Shown: positions 21,609-31,857 of the stretch, piece by piece | Numbering within the stretch: position 1 is the first letter of the stretch | Layout of the letters: each line of letters opens with the position of its first letter | DNA from: Paraphoma chrysanthemicola | Taxonomy: Eukaryota; Ascomycota; Dothideomycetes; Pleosporales; Phaeosphaeriaceae | Direction: 5' to 3' | Assembly: GCA_020744225.1 (NCBI GenBank) | Contig: JAGMWG010000001.1 | Span: 3,410,001 to 3,474,000, forward strand | Length of the DNA stretch: 64,000 nt | Position numbers and translations under genes: made by a program | Notes under the pieces: model-generated | What the model was told of the DNA's origin: nothing | The model's database searches: none | The model's input: the letters and a program-made list of their open reading frames with translations, nothing else

Positions 21609-23307
21609 TCAATAGTAGTCTCTGGCGCTCTTCTGGAGCTCGATCAGTCTCCACCCTCTTGTCTCAGGGTTGTTGACGTCTTCAGGTATCCTGGTGACAC
21701 CAATGGCGTATGTGACTTGTTGGACCTTGTCGTCCATACCAGAGGCCAGCTCTCCGGACTTGGCGTTGCGGTAGACGTGGACTTCTTGGGTTCGGCATGT
21801 GAGGATGAAGACTGGAATCTCGCCAGGCTCCAAAAGCTTAGCGTTCAAGACGTCAACACCTCGAATATCAACAATCTTGCCGTCTGACTTCAATCCGGCG
21901 GCTTGGTACTGCTGCATTAAAGCAGCGTAAACGGAGTACTGCGCTGCTGACAGCCATTGCTTCAACACCTCTACATCGCCCTTGACGTATGCGTCTAGTA
22001 CTTCTGGCAGGATGTACTCGCGCATCTCGGTCAGGAATGGCTCCATCTGGAAGTTGGGATCCATCTCGCGGAACTTCTTGATGACCATGGCGGTCTCGTT
22101 CTCTGCGAAGAAGCCCGTGATGCGGTCAGAAATGCTGCGAGCGGTGGAGATGATGGCGTTGTCGGACTCGTTATAAACGCTCTTCATGCTGAAGAAACCT
22201 TGGGCGAGCTTGGAGTTGTCTTTCCACTCCCGCCAAATCTCCTTGTACTTGGCATCTTTGTGAAGGGTGACATTGGTGCCGGCGCTGGTCATGGTTAGCT
22301 AATTCGGCTGCAAATGCGTGAAGTCCGTACTCTGGATCTTCCTCCATTGGCCCAGTGGGCTTCCCGCCAGTACGCTGCAGCTCGTTGAGCTCGCGCAATT
22401 CTCTTCGCTTCCTGCGCTCTTCCTTCTCAACCCAGCCGCCGTATCTTGACGAGCTGCCGTCATCGATTGTCTCCTTGACTGCCTGGAAGGCCTTTGTCTG
22501 TCGAACAGGCCGTGTCGCATATTCTAGGCCCGTGCCTGTAACTCGAGCTGCTGCCCGCACGCCCTTGACTGGCATTGTGTCCCACGTCCATGCCGCACCC
22601 TGTCCAACTGCGCGTCCAGTTGCCTTGAGCGCCTCTGCTGTCTTCGTCTTGGCCTCCTCAGAGATCTGCTTTGCTTTCTGGACTTGCGGATTCTGTGTGA
22701 AATCGTGGATGGATCCAGACAGCTCCTTTGTGCCCTCGTTCCATTCTTTGGAAGCCTGGAACTCCTGCTGCAGGGTCTCCGTGAACACCTGCCATGGTGT
22801 CTTGTCGCCATGGGGTGGAGGTGGCGGCGCATCCTTCTTCTCCTTCTTCTGACCCTCTTCGCCTTCTTTCTGTTCACCGGCTTCCTCCTCGCTGCCCTTC
22901 TTTTCTTTCGCCTCGCCCTCGTTCGCCTGCTCGCCTGCTGCCTGCTCTGTCGTGCTGTCTTCTGATGATGCCTTCTTAGGCTTTTCCTGAGGCTCGGAAG
23001 GCTCTTCCTTTACATTCTTCTGTTTCTGCGCCTGCTCTTGTAGCGCGGGCTGAGAAGAGAAGTGGCGGGCATAGGCGGACGAGGTGCGGAAGAGAACATC
23101 TTGCGGCAGGAATTGGCTGCGCAGGAAAGGCTGCGTCGAAGATCGTGACGATGACGCAGTGATCGCTATTGGCGGCCGCGAAGCTATGGGCGCTGTAGAT
23201 ATCCGTCTATACGCCGCTGCTCGCCCATAGACGCCCGATGATGTCGCCGAGGTCTGTGGTGTGCTCCATCGCGCCCGAGCGAGAGTGTTGGCTGTCTGCG
23301 GTCTCAT
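21609..23307 (-). CDS. TIM44: Mitochondrial import inner membrane translocase subunit TIM44
   Basis: Two exons, 23307-22331 and 22284-21609, 550 residues. The 46-nt intron (GTACGG, GCTAAC branch site, ACCAG) restores EEDPDAGTNVTLHKD, a conserved junction. Residues 1-85 form a basic presequence (MRPQTANTLARARWSTPQTS); 90-165 is a Lys/Glu-rich spacer; then an amphipathic central region, and from about 326 the Tim44 C-terminal domain (MVIKKFREMDPNFQMEPFL, EYILPEVLDAYVKGD, PGEIPVFILTCRTQEVHVYR, ETRGWRLIELQK). TIM44 tethers mtHsp70 to the TIM23 channel as part of the import motor on the matrix side. Divergent from the mitoribosomal gene MRPS18. Confidence 0.96.
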
Positions 23308-23543
23308 ATCCTGTCGCGAAGTATGATGCTATCAGCTCGAATGAGCAATTGGAGTCGGCGCAGTATTATGAGTGGGTTTGGGCGCAGTGACGGCGGGAGC
23401 AAAGTGTTGCCTCTTCTCGGCGATGCCATCTTTTTCCGCATCGGAGAGCTCGGGCCTCCACAACTTTCTTCGACCGACTTCCATATCGCGTCCAACCTGC
23501 CGGTCCGCAATTGACGGCCCAATACCATCCGAACACAGCCAGC
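23308..23543. promoter_or_regulatory. Short divergent promoter shared by TIM44 and MRPS18
   Basis: Only 236 bp separate the start codons of two nuclear genes for mitochondrial proteins, so both core promoters and leaders are packed here. I see no clear TATA box. A shared regulator is an inference. Confidence 0.7.
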
Positions 23544-24197
23544 ATGTCGCGGAGCACATGTCTGCGGGCGTTCCGCAGCGTCACGTCCACAGCAACAGCG
23601 CCATGTCGATTCGTCCAGCCCGCGCGGTGCATATCCCAGACGACCACCTCGTCCGCACCACCCCCACCGCCAGCAGACCCTCCCAAGCAAGAGCACACTC
23701 TCGACTCCCTGATGTCGACAATAGACTCAAACTTCCGACGCGCAGGACCTGACTACTTCTCCAACCTCATTCCTGGCCAGTCTGGTCCCATCCGCAATCT
23801 CTTAAAGCGCGACTGGGACGAAGACGACAAGCACAAGCTGCACGTATATGCAACCAAGCACAATACGCACATTACGCTGTCGAAGCCCAACCGCGATGCC
23901 CTCATAAGCGTATCATGTGGAAACATTGGGTTCCGGAAGGCAGGGCGAGGGACGTACGATGCCGCATACCAATTGGCTGCATTCGTCATGAGCAGGATAA
24001 AGGACAAGGGTCTCCTGCCACAGATCAAAAAAGTGGAAATGATCTATCGGGGCTTTGGACCGGGTCGCGAGGCAGTCACCAAGGCGATACTGGGCAGTGA
24101 AGGCAAGCAGATACGACCGCTGATCGTGAAGTTGAGCGACAGCACGAGGCTGAAGTTTGGAGGAGTGAGGAGTAAGAAGCCAAGGAGATTGGGTTAG
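23544..24197 (+). CDS. MRPS18: Mitochondrial small-subunit ribosomal protein uS11m
   Basis: Single exon, 217 residues from the ATG at 23544; an in-frame upstream ATG at 23511 would add 11 residues but the later one gives the cleaner presequence (MSRSTCLRAFRSVTSTATAP). After a Pro-rich linker comes the S11 domain: HVYATKHNTHITLSKPNRDA, SCGNIGFRKAGRGTYDAAYQ, VEMIYRGFGPGREAVTKAIL and the ending KFGGVRSKKPRRLG. Bacterial S11 lines the mRNA exit cleft of the platform; the yeast counterpart is Mrps18. The product acts in the mitochondrial matrix. Confidence 0.95.
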   Translation: MSRSTCLRAFRSVTSTATAPCRFVQPARCISQTTTSSAPPPPPADPPKQEHTLDSLMSTIDSNFRRAGPDYFSNLIPGQSGPIRNLLKRDWDEDDKHKLHVYATKHNTHITLSKPNRDALISVSCGNIGFRKAGRGTYDAAYQLAAFVMSRIKDKGLLPQIKKVEMIYRGFGPGREAVTKAILGSEGKQIRPLIVKLSDSTRLKFGGVRSKKPRRLG

Positions 24198-24347
24198 ATG
24201 GTCATTACTGTTCAGGAGCGCGAGGGAGGGACCCGGATATGGTGTATGATATGCATTGTCAGGCGCATGGGTATCTAGGCATTGCCGACTGTAAGATCGA
24301 AAGATGTACATATGAAAAGGCAAGAACAGCAAACAGCGTATCAACTG

Positions 24348-25204
24348 TCATGTCAGATGCCGCGGCAACGGAGCTCTCTCTGCCGACGGTAGCGCCCTAC
24401 CACTGCTGTCGGTTTCTTTGAAGTTGACCAGTCGGGGCACATTCTGGCTGGCTGAATGCCGAGGACCCCCTCTTGGGCCTCCTTGCCCACTTGAACTGCT
24501 GCCACCAGAATGGCCCTCGTCTTCCCAGTCCTGATCTTCGACAGCTGCACGACTGCGTCTTTGTCGATCGTGCCGCAGCATAGACGCTCTTTCGTCTTCA
24601 AAGTCCTCGTCAAGGAGCTCTCCATCCGCAGTATCATAATCCGGTGGCGCTATCCATTCCCGTGGTACGACGCATGGGAGAGCTACGCCTATGCTAGCGG
24701 CGCGATTGAGCCAGCCGGGTGCGCTGCGGCCGGTGAGCTTCTCGCAGAGGTAGGAAGTGAAGTGGTTGCAATTCTTTGTGAGCAGGTTGTAGGATGTGCC
24801 TTGGAATTCGATGGTGGCCTGTCCATGTCAGTCTTGCGTTTCAGGTAAAGAACGGAATGGCTTACTTCATGAATAATTGCATCGAGCTCTTCTTGTGGCC
24901 GGAAGGAGAACCCATGAAGCATTGCTTGTCTGAATGTGCCTCCGGGCGGCTCCAGCTTTGGCTTTGTCCAGTACACGCCAGTCATATTACGGTGGTCATG
25001 TCCGCCATAAGCATACTCTCTGTCGCCAATAACAACACCAGAGTGCAGGAGTGAACTGCCAATCGCCCATAGCACTGTCGAGACCTTGCCTGGCGGTAAA
25101 AGGTCGTAGACGTGGATTGTGATTTCGGTGCGCGAAAGGGAGAGAGTGTTTCGGTGCGATCCAGAGGTCTTCCGCGACGGTTTCGGGCGGCTTGCAGAGG
25201 ACAT
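24348..25204 (-). CDS. PPPDE/DeSI-family cysteine peptidase
   Basis: Two exons, 25204-24866 and 24818-24348, 269 residues; the 47-nt intron (GTAAGC...GACAG) is in phase 0. A nine-residue longer N-terminus from an ATG at 25231 is possible. The PPPDE domain is clear: ITIHVYDLLPPG, then SSLLHSGVVIGDREYAYGGH with the catalytic His (H54), and YNLLTKNCNHFTSYLCEKLT with the nucleophile Cys (C130). Family members remove SUMO or ubiquitin, or cleave thioesters such as S-palmitoylation, in animals (DESI1/2); the substrate here is unknown. The last 70 residues are disordered, Ser/Gly- and Asp/Glu-rich. Convergent with MRPS18, 150 bp apart. Confidence 0.92.
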
Positions 25205-25823
25205 GTTGTGCGGTGTTGTGGGGTAGATCAAACAGGCCCTACGAGGTACTGGGGTGTATTCGCGTCACGGTGAGCGAGGTATCATGGAGGCTGCGTATAT
25301 ATGCATGCGCAGAGAGTAGGAATAGGAGAGACACGGAGGAGGCGGACGAGTGAGACAGAGCGGGTCCAGCCCTTCGGAGGAGAGTCAAGAGGATATGGCT
25401 TGGAGGAGCAGAAGCGGTGCACAGGCAGACGACATCATTCATGGTTGGCGATCTGGACGCCGCTCGGCTCGCGGGCACCCTTGTCTATCGCCCTTTCCAC
25501 CTTGGGTAAGCGGCACCGCGACGCACTGGCGCGAGCTGGAGCTGCAGAATTCAGGCTGGCGTTCGCTGCAGGTCACTTTTCTCCCACTCAAAATCCAAGG
25601 CACCCGGAGAGCTGGCTGCAAAGTCATCTCTTGGGCCCCTCACTGCACTACGCCCCCCACCACGCTTCTTCCCTTTTCCTTCTCTTCTAAGATACCCGCT
25701 TTTTGCCGCCCAGCAGCAAGCACTGCACGCACTTTTTCTCTCCTTCTCAACCCAGCTTTTTCGCGAAAACTCTGCATCACCTTCACACCAGTCCGCACCT
25801 ACGCGTCGGCCAAGAAGAAAAAG
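25205..25823. promoter_or_regulatory. Divergent intergenic region, DeSI and OLA1
   Basis: 619 bp between opposed starts. The OLA1 side (25630-25760) is a long C/T-rich tract typical of strongly expressed fungal genes. No gene recognised. Confidence 0.55.
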
Positions 25824-27303
25824 ATGCCTCCCAAGAAAGCCGTCAAGGAAGAGAAGGTTCTTCTCGGCAGGCCGGGCAACAGCTTGAAGAGCGGCATCGT
25901 GAGTGAGAGCCCTGCATTGCGTTGGCGTCACGTTCTCACATTAACAGTAGTCGCCAGGTCGGCCTAGCAAACGTCGGTAAATCGACTCTCTTCCAGGCCA
26001 TCACCAAGTGCTCGCTTGGTAACCCTGCCGTAAGTCGCGCATATCCTAGTGCAGCCTCACATGTTGACTATTGCAGAACTTTCCATATGCCACCATCGAC
26101 CCAGAAGAGGCGCGCGTTATCGTGCCCGATGAGCGATTCGACTGGCTCGTAGAGCACTACAAGCCCAAGTCGCAGGTGCCCGCCAACTTGACTGTCTACG
26201 ACATTGCCGGTCTCACTCGCGGTGCCTCGACTGGCGCTGGTCTTGGAAATGCCTTCTTGTCACACATTCGCGCCGTCGATGCCATCTTCCAGGTTGTGCG
26301 GTGTTTCGACGATGCCGAGATCATTCATGTCGAGGGCGATGTCGACCCGATCCGTGACTTGGACATCATCGCCGAGGAGCTGCGCCTCAAAGACATTGAG
26401 TTTGTCGAGAAGTCACTTGAGAAGCTCGTCAAGGAGACAAGGCGAGGCGGCCAGAGCTTGGAGATGAAGAAGCTCAAGGAGGAGCAGGCGACGGTCGAGA
26501 AGATCCTTGCCATGCTCAAGGACGGCAAGGACGTCCGGAAAGGTGACTGGTCACCAAAGGAGGTACGTTACCCACAAAACTTCACGACTCCTCCTCTCGA
26601 AAGATGACAAAGAGCGATTGCTCTCTAATCCCAGCTCTTTGATGCCCTAGTAACGCCAGGGCTTTATGAAAAGACGTCCATTTCTGACTTCCACAACACC
26701 AATACGCTATGCACATTCAAGCCATGCTGCGAACCTTTGCTGACAGTTCGCCAGGTCGAAGTCATCAACCCGCTCTTCCTTCTTTCCGCCAAGCCCGTCG
26801 TCTACCTCGTCAACCTCAGCGAGAAGGACTACGTGCGCCAGAAGAACAAGAACTTGCCTAAGATTGCCCAATGGGTAAAAGAGAATGCCACTGGCGACCC
26901 GATCATTCCCATCTCGGTCGCGTACGAAGAGCGTCTCGCTGCCATGACCGACGCAGAATCTGCTGAGGAGCAGAAGACCGTCGGTGCCAAGTCTATCCTC
27001 CCCAAGGTTGTCATCACCATGCGCAAGGCGCTCAATCTCGGCAGCTTCTTCACAACTGGTACCGATGAGGTCAGGCAATGGACATTACGGAACGGCACCA
27101 AGGCACCACAAGCTGCCGGCGTCATTCACGGTGACTTTGAGAAGACCTTCATCCAGGTCGTTGTCTATAACTACAACGTGCTGAGGGAAGAGGGCGATGA
27201 AGCTGGTGTCAAGGCAAAGGGCAAGATCATGACAAAGGGCAAGGACTACGTCGTCGAGGATGGTGATATCATCCTTGTCAAGGCTGGTGCTGCGAAGTCA
27301 TAG
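25824..27303 (+). CDS. OLA1: Obg-like ATPase OLA1 (YchF family)
   Basis: Exons 25824-25898, 25958-26029, 26077-26562, 26755-27303 give 393 residues, the family's standard length. Residues 26-35 hold the P-loop (VGLANVGKST), DIAGL follows as G3, and NLSE at about 231-234 replaces the GTPase NKxD motif, which is why this family prefers ATP. A coiled-coil insert (residues about 130-200) and a C-terminal TGS domain (VIHGDFEKTFIQVVVYN) complete the fold. It is a cytosolic, ribosome-associated ATPase of stress and translation control. The first two introns are 59 and 47 nt; the third is 192 nt and contains an internal acceptor at 26634 that would add 40 residues in frame. Orthologues lack that insert, so the long intron is preferred. 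Confidence 0.95.
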
Positions 27304-27624
27304 GCGTACATGTACGCCCAGGGATGATGAGGGAGCCTCTTTGGTTTCGACTACCTGGCTAAGGTACGGCTGATCCTGAGAGACGGTTCTGGCATAAAGG
27401 GCTCTGCCGGGTAGGCGCCTGGTTTCGTAACGTGTCATACGAAAAGCATGCAGTCTACGATTTGAATGAATACATACCAACTTCATCCATGAAAGCGGCC
27501 AAGTGAACAAGTCTCATCCACCACATTGATTCGAAACTATGTATAAAATTGTATATGCATCCGAGGACGCTCCACAATCTCTAGCCATGTAACCGCGAGA
27601 CTGTAAGCAGTCCAATTCAAGTGT
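27304..27624. other. Convergent 3' region of OLA1 and MED16
   Basis: 321 bp between two stop codons facing each other. It should hold both 3' UTRs and polyadenylation sites; AT-rich TATGTATAAAATTGTATATG near 27538 is a candidate processing signal. No gene. Confidence 0.6.
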
Positions 27625-30597
27625 CTACCTCACCTTCTTCTTCTCCTCTGCCAACATCCAACTATTCCCACAGACACAATGCTTCGCGACACCCATCAGC
27701 CAACTCGCATGATGTGCTGTATACCCCGGTAAACCCTGCGTCACATCTTCCATGTACCCTCCACACCTCGTGCACACCCTCAGTTTATTCTTCTTCCCAG
27801 CTTCCCCCGACGTGCCGTTCACGCTCTGAATGCTATCACTCCTTGTCCTAACCGTCTGCACCGGCGTACTCGGATGAACTTGTCTTCCCGTTCCTCTAAT
27901 AATCATCTTCTGACATACATCCACGACATGAGTCTCATGCCACATTTCCGCGCGCTTGCTCTCCTGGAACCCGAGCCACGTGGTGTCGAAGAACATGAGT
28001 CGTCCCACGTCGAGTTTATCCGCCAGACACCCGCCCTGGATCTTGTCGTTAAAAAGCTGCTCCGTCACCAGCCGCTTGGCGATCGGGACGAGCAGTTCTG
28101 GGACCCGGCCGAGCATGAGTTCGCGTTCGTAGTGGTTGCGCTGGGTGTCGGTAAGGTTGGCGCGCTTGTATGCGGCGCGGACCTGGTTGTGCGTGTCGTT
28201 GACAAGGACGTCGAACCAGCGCCATTCAAAGGGGACTTCGTTGACGGCTGTTTGCAGCGGGGTGTATAGTTTGCGCATTTCTGGGGGAGGTGTGGGTTGT
28301 TGCGGGTTGGTGAATGCGTCGGCACTGCGCTTGACCCAGGCAATAGGCTGGGACCAGAGTTTCATCATGGCGCGGGGAAAGGCGGAGAGGAGGAGGAGAA
28401 CAGCGGGTTTGTTGAGGGCATGGAACTTGGCCTCGAGAGCCTCACGCGTGAGGGACTGGCTGGGTGTGTCTTGGATTGCGCGGCCGATGCTGAAGAGCTC
28501 GTCGAGGAGGTAGGCCATAAAGTGCATGATCCAGCGACAGATGCCGATAAACTGGGGGACGACTTCAGGGCGGAGGTTGGATTTGTCAATCTGCCCGTGC
28601 ATGCGGGCGATAGTAGTGAGGATCTGCGTGACGTATTTGATGTTGAGGATTATCCATGCCATCTTGCTTGACAAGGAGCGCTGACATGTGCCCTGGAGAC
28701 CGAGGAGGTTCATTGCTGATAGAGTCTTGACAAAGAAGGGCGATCGTCCAAGCAAGACAAGGTGTTGATTGCTCATATCGTCGATGCCGCAGTCAATGTT
28801 CACCTGGAGACCTTCGAAGAGCAAGTTAATGAAGTCGTTCTTACGCTTGTCAGTAAGAGGGCCTAGGATGCTGAAGATGTCGTCGCTTGAGTAGTACTGA
28901 TTTGCTGCGGATGCAGATTGAAGAACAAGAGCGGCAAGAGCAGCTGACTGACGGGGATCATCGTCATCAGTCGAAAGGGTACCGTGTTGGTATTCTAGGG
29001 ACCGCAACTTGATGGCGCCATCCTGTTGCATGCAAACCGCTATACAATGGTTGGGTGAGAACGCTACATGCAACGACGGCTCGGCGTGCGGAAAAGCAAA
29101 CCCCGCTTGTAGGAGTGAGGTCAAAACGTCAGTATTGCCGTCAGGTAGTATCGTCTCCATCGTAGCCCGTTTCCTGATTTCAATGGTACCATCATTGTAG
29201 CAAAAGGCCAGCAGCATGTTATACCACAGAGGATAGGTGGCGAGGACTACTGAGTGCAGCGTAAAGTCGGGTTGTCTTTTCAGCTTGAAGGCGCCACTAG
29301 CAGCATTCGACCCAACGCTCTTCTTTTTCGACGTGACCTGATCTAGACTCGGATGAAGCTGGCTTTGTTGTACGTGGTAGACCTCCCACTTGACGATTAT
29401 ACTGTGAGGTGACTCTTGCGGTTGTAACTGGTCGAAATAAATACTGCTGGGCGGGCGACAGAAGATAGCTTGTATTGTTGGATATGAGCCATCATCCTGT
29501 TCAGGTGTGACTGGTAGGAAGCTGAGATGGGTAAGCTCAGCAGCAGCTGTGTCTCTCGACTCGGTTCCGTTGCTCAGATCATTGGTAGTCAGATTGATCG
29601 GATTGCATTCTTCTTCGATGCTGATCAGAGTTGCATTCAGGCTGGGTTTGTCGAAGGGCCCGGCGTTTGCATTGCGCTTCTCAGGCGGCACATTCCATGT
29701 TGCTTCTACCCGATATAGATGTAGCCGCCGTGCCACATCATATGCGGCTAGCAATAAATTGCTGTCGTTATTTGAGGTGAAAGCAGCGTGTGTGAAGGGC
29801 TCTTTTGCAGAGACCAGGGGACCCAGCTGTGCAGTGACTTCTTGCCAGCTGCTATCATTTTGCTGAAAGCGAAGCTTCAGTTCGCCATGTCGCTTGAGGT
29901 AGATCAGTGAAGCTTTCCCATCTACTGGGTGATATGCGTAGTTGAAGACGTGAGATTTGATGTGCCACTTCCACTTGCTGCCTTCGCGCGTAGTCGACCA
30001 CGCGATGTGGTTCTATGGTCCGTCAGCGGTTCCCTGTATCAGTAATGGTTGTTCTTACCTTTGCCTCATAAGGATGTATAGCTAGCCAATGCATCCCCAC
30101 TACGCTGTCCACTTCGGCTTCCGGGTGAGCTAGCTCTGCTCGGATGAAGTGCATTCGATCCAGGGCCATGGCACAAGAGAACACCATGACTTTACCAGCC
30201 GCATCCATTACAGCGAGATCGTTACCTAGATGGCTCCATGAAAGATGGACAAAGGGAAACTCCTCGCGCCCTTGGGGCACGTCCAGGGGAACGTCTTTTC
30301 GTAAGTCCCATTTGCCGGTTTCTGCATCTCGCGAGAAGACTTTGAGATTGATCGTATAGCCGTCAGGGCTGATGTATGCCACACATCCATTTTTCGACCA
30401 TGCAATTTTTCTAAAGCCTGTCAGTCGTTGTCTCGGGGCTTAGGCTCAACACCGTACTGGCAACATCCGCTGGCGACCAGCTCATCTATCCGTCGCGCGA
30501 GCCCTTTGACGGGTGGCGTTGCGGTAATCGTCTGTAAAGTGACATGTTCTGAGTCTCCGAAGAGATCATCGACGTCCATACTGTATCCAGCGTCCAT
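27625..30597 (-). CDS. MED16: Mediator of RNA polymerase II transcription subunit 16
   Basis: Three exons, 30597-30458, 30410-30059 and 30012-27625, 959 residues, with introns of 47 and 46 nt (GTACGG...TTTAG; GTAAGA...CATAG). The start MDAGYSMDVDDLFGD, then KIAWSKNGCVAYISPDGYTI and FVHLSWSHLGNDLAVMDAAG, correspond to the first blades of the N-terminal WD-like propeller of fungal MED16 (yeast Sin4). The C-terminal half is helical and ends with paired cysteines (VCTRCGGYME ... HCVCGNSWML) typical of the family. MED16 is part of the Mediator tail module and links activators to RNA polymerase II in the nucleus. The second intron join lets the frame continue into NHIAWSTTREGSKWKWHIKS. Confidence 0.92.
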
Positions 30598-31857
30598 GGC
30601 GATTGCAGGTAGGACTTGCAGCAGTCTCGCAGCTGCGGGAATTTTAGGTGAAGAAGAGAAAAATCAACAATGCAAGCAATGATGTTGTTGAAGCAATCGC
30701 TCACAAAGAGATCGAGGGGTATCACTGAGAAAGGACGCAAACAGGAAGGAAAGTGTGGGTAGTGGCACGGGAAACGTGAGGCCTCTGCCAGGCGCGATGA
30801 GTGAGAGGTTCGTGCTGCAGAACTGTGGTTGGAGAGACTCGACATGGGTCTGCGGCAACAAGCGAGGCGCTAATGCTGTCTAGCACCCAGCAGCCTCGTT
30901 GTTTGGCGTGTATCGTTCGTGAGTCCTTCGTGCTCGTGCTGCCCTTAGATCAGGCCGGGCTTTCACGCCGCCTTTTGGGTGGAAGATGAAGACAGCCTGA
31001 TGCAAGGCATCACGAGAGCCGCTCTGAAGCACGTTGCTGTATTTCTTGATGTGCATCGCGGTAACTGCCGATGTCATCATGGGCGACACATGGCCTGCCA
31101 AGGCGTGCTGCAATGCGCGAAGGCTGCTGGCATGAGATGATGTGCTGCCCAATTTGAAGTCTGGCAAACAGAGGCTGCAAGCTGTCTGATTCAATGGCTC
31201 TGTTAGCTGCCATGGCGGAAGTCACGTCGCCGAGTCCTGTTTGAATTACAGCGCGTCTCCCGCCCATCTGGCAGACTAAAACGATAGCGTTCCGCCGTGC
31301 GTCGGAGAGGTAAACAGACGCATGGGTTTAGGACTGGTGTTCGCAGGCTTGGCACAGTATTCCAGGTCCCCGGCAGCCCTCGCCCGTTGCAACACGATCC
31401 AACCTCCTCATTTCGCTTTCGCCCTCACGTTCACCACCGCGCCCGCGCGTCCCTCCGCATACGCGCACGCGCACCTGCCGTATAATAGTCGCACTTTCTC
31501 CATCGGTCACAATGCCCTAGCGCCGCTGCCGAGAGCCACGGATTTCCTCAACTGGGGATCCAACAACCAGCGGTGACGACACTCGCCCACCGTCTTTATT
31601 CTGCGCTTTTCGACACGCCTGCATCCGCTGCCGACCATCGCCTGCCGCTCGTTAGCTAGACCATCTTGCGCACGTGTATGCAGAGCCCGGTCGCGACTTC
31701 TTTTGTGTTGTAGAAGCCGCACCCTTAAGCGCGCAGCATCCCTGGGTTGGAAGCCACACCCCAACACGACCACGTCGGCCCTTCCCACGACGCGCCATTG
31801 TCGCTTCACATTGTAGCTCGCACGCCGAACTGTCCAGGTCACGCCTTCCCCTTCACC
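30598..31857. promoter_or_regulatory. Divergent intergenic region, MED16 and sirtuin
   Basis: 1.26 kb between opposed starts. The sirtuin side (31330-31850) is C-rich on the plus strand and contains an in-frame upstream ATG at 31747, so part of it is a 5' leader. The small frames near 30880-31270 have no recognisable product. Confidence 0.5.

Noticed and set aside
26635..26754. 40-residue OLA1 insert as a normal exon
   Set aside because: Conserved OLA1 proteins join KE directly to VEVIN; kept only as a possible alternative splice form.
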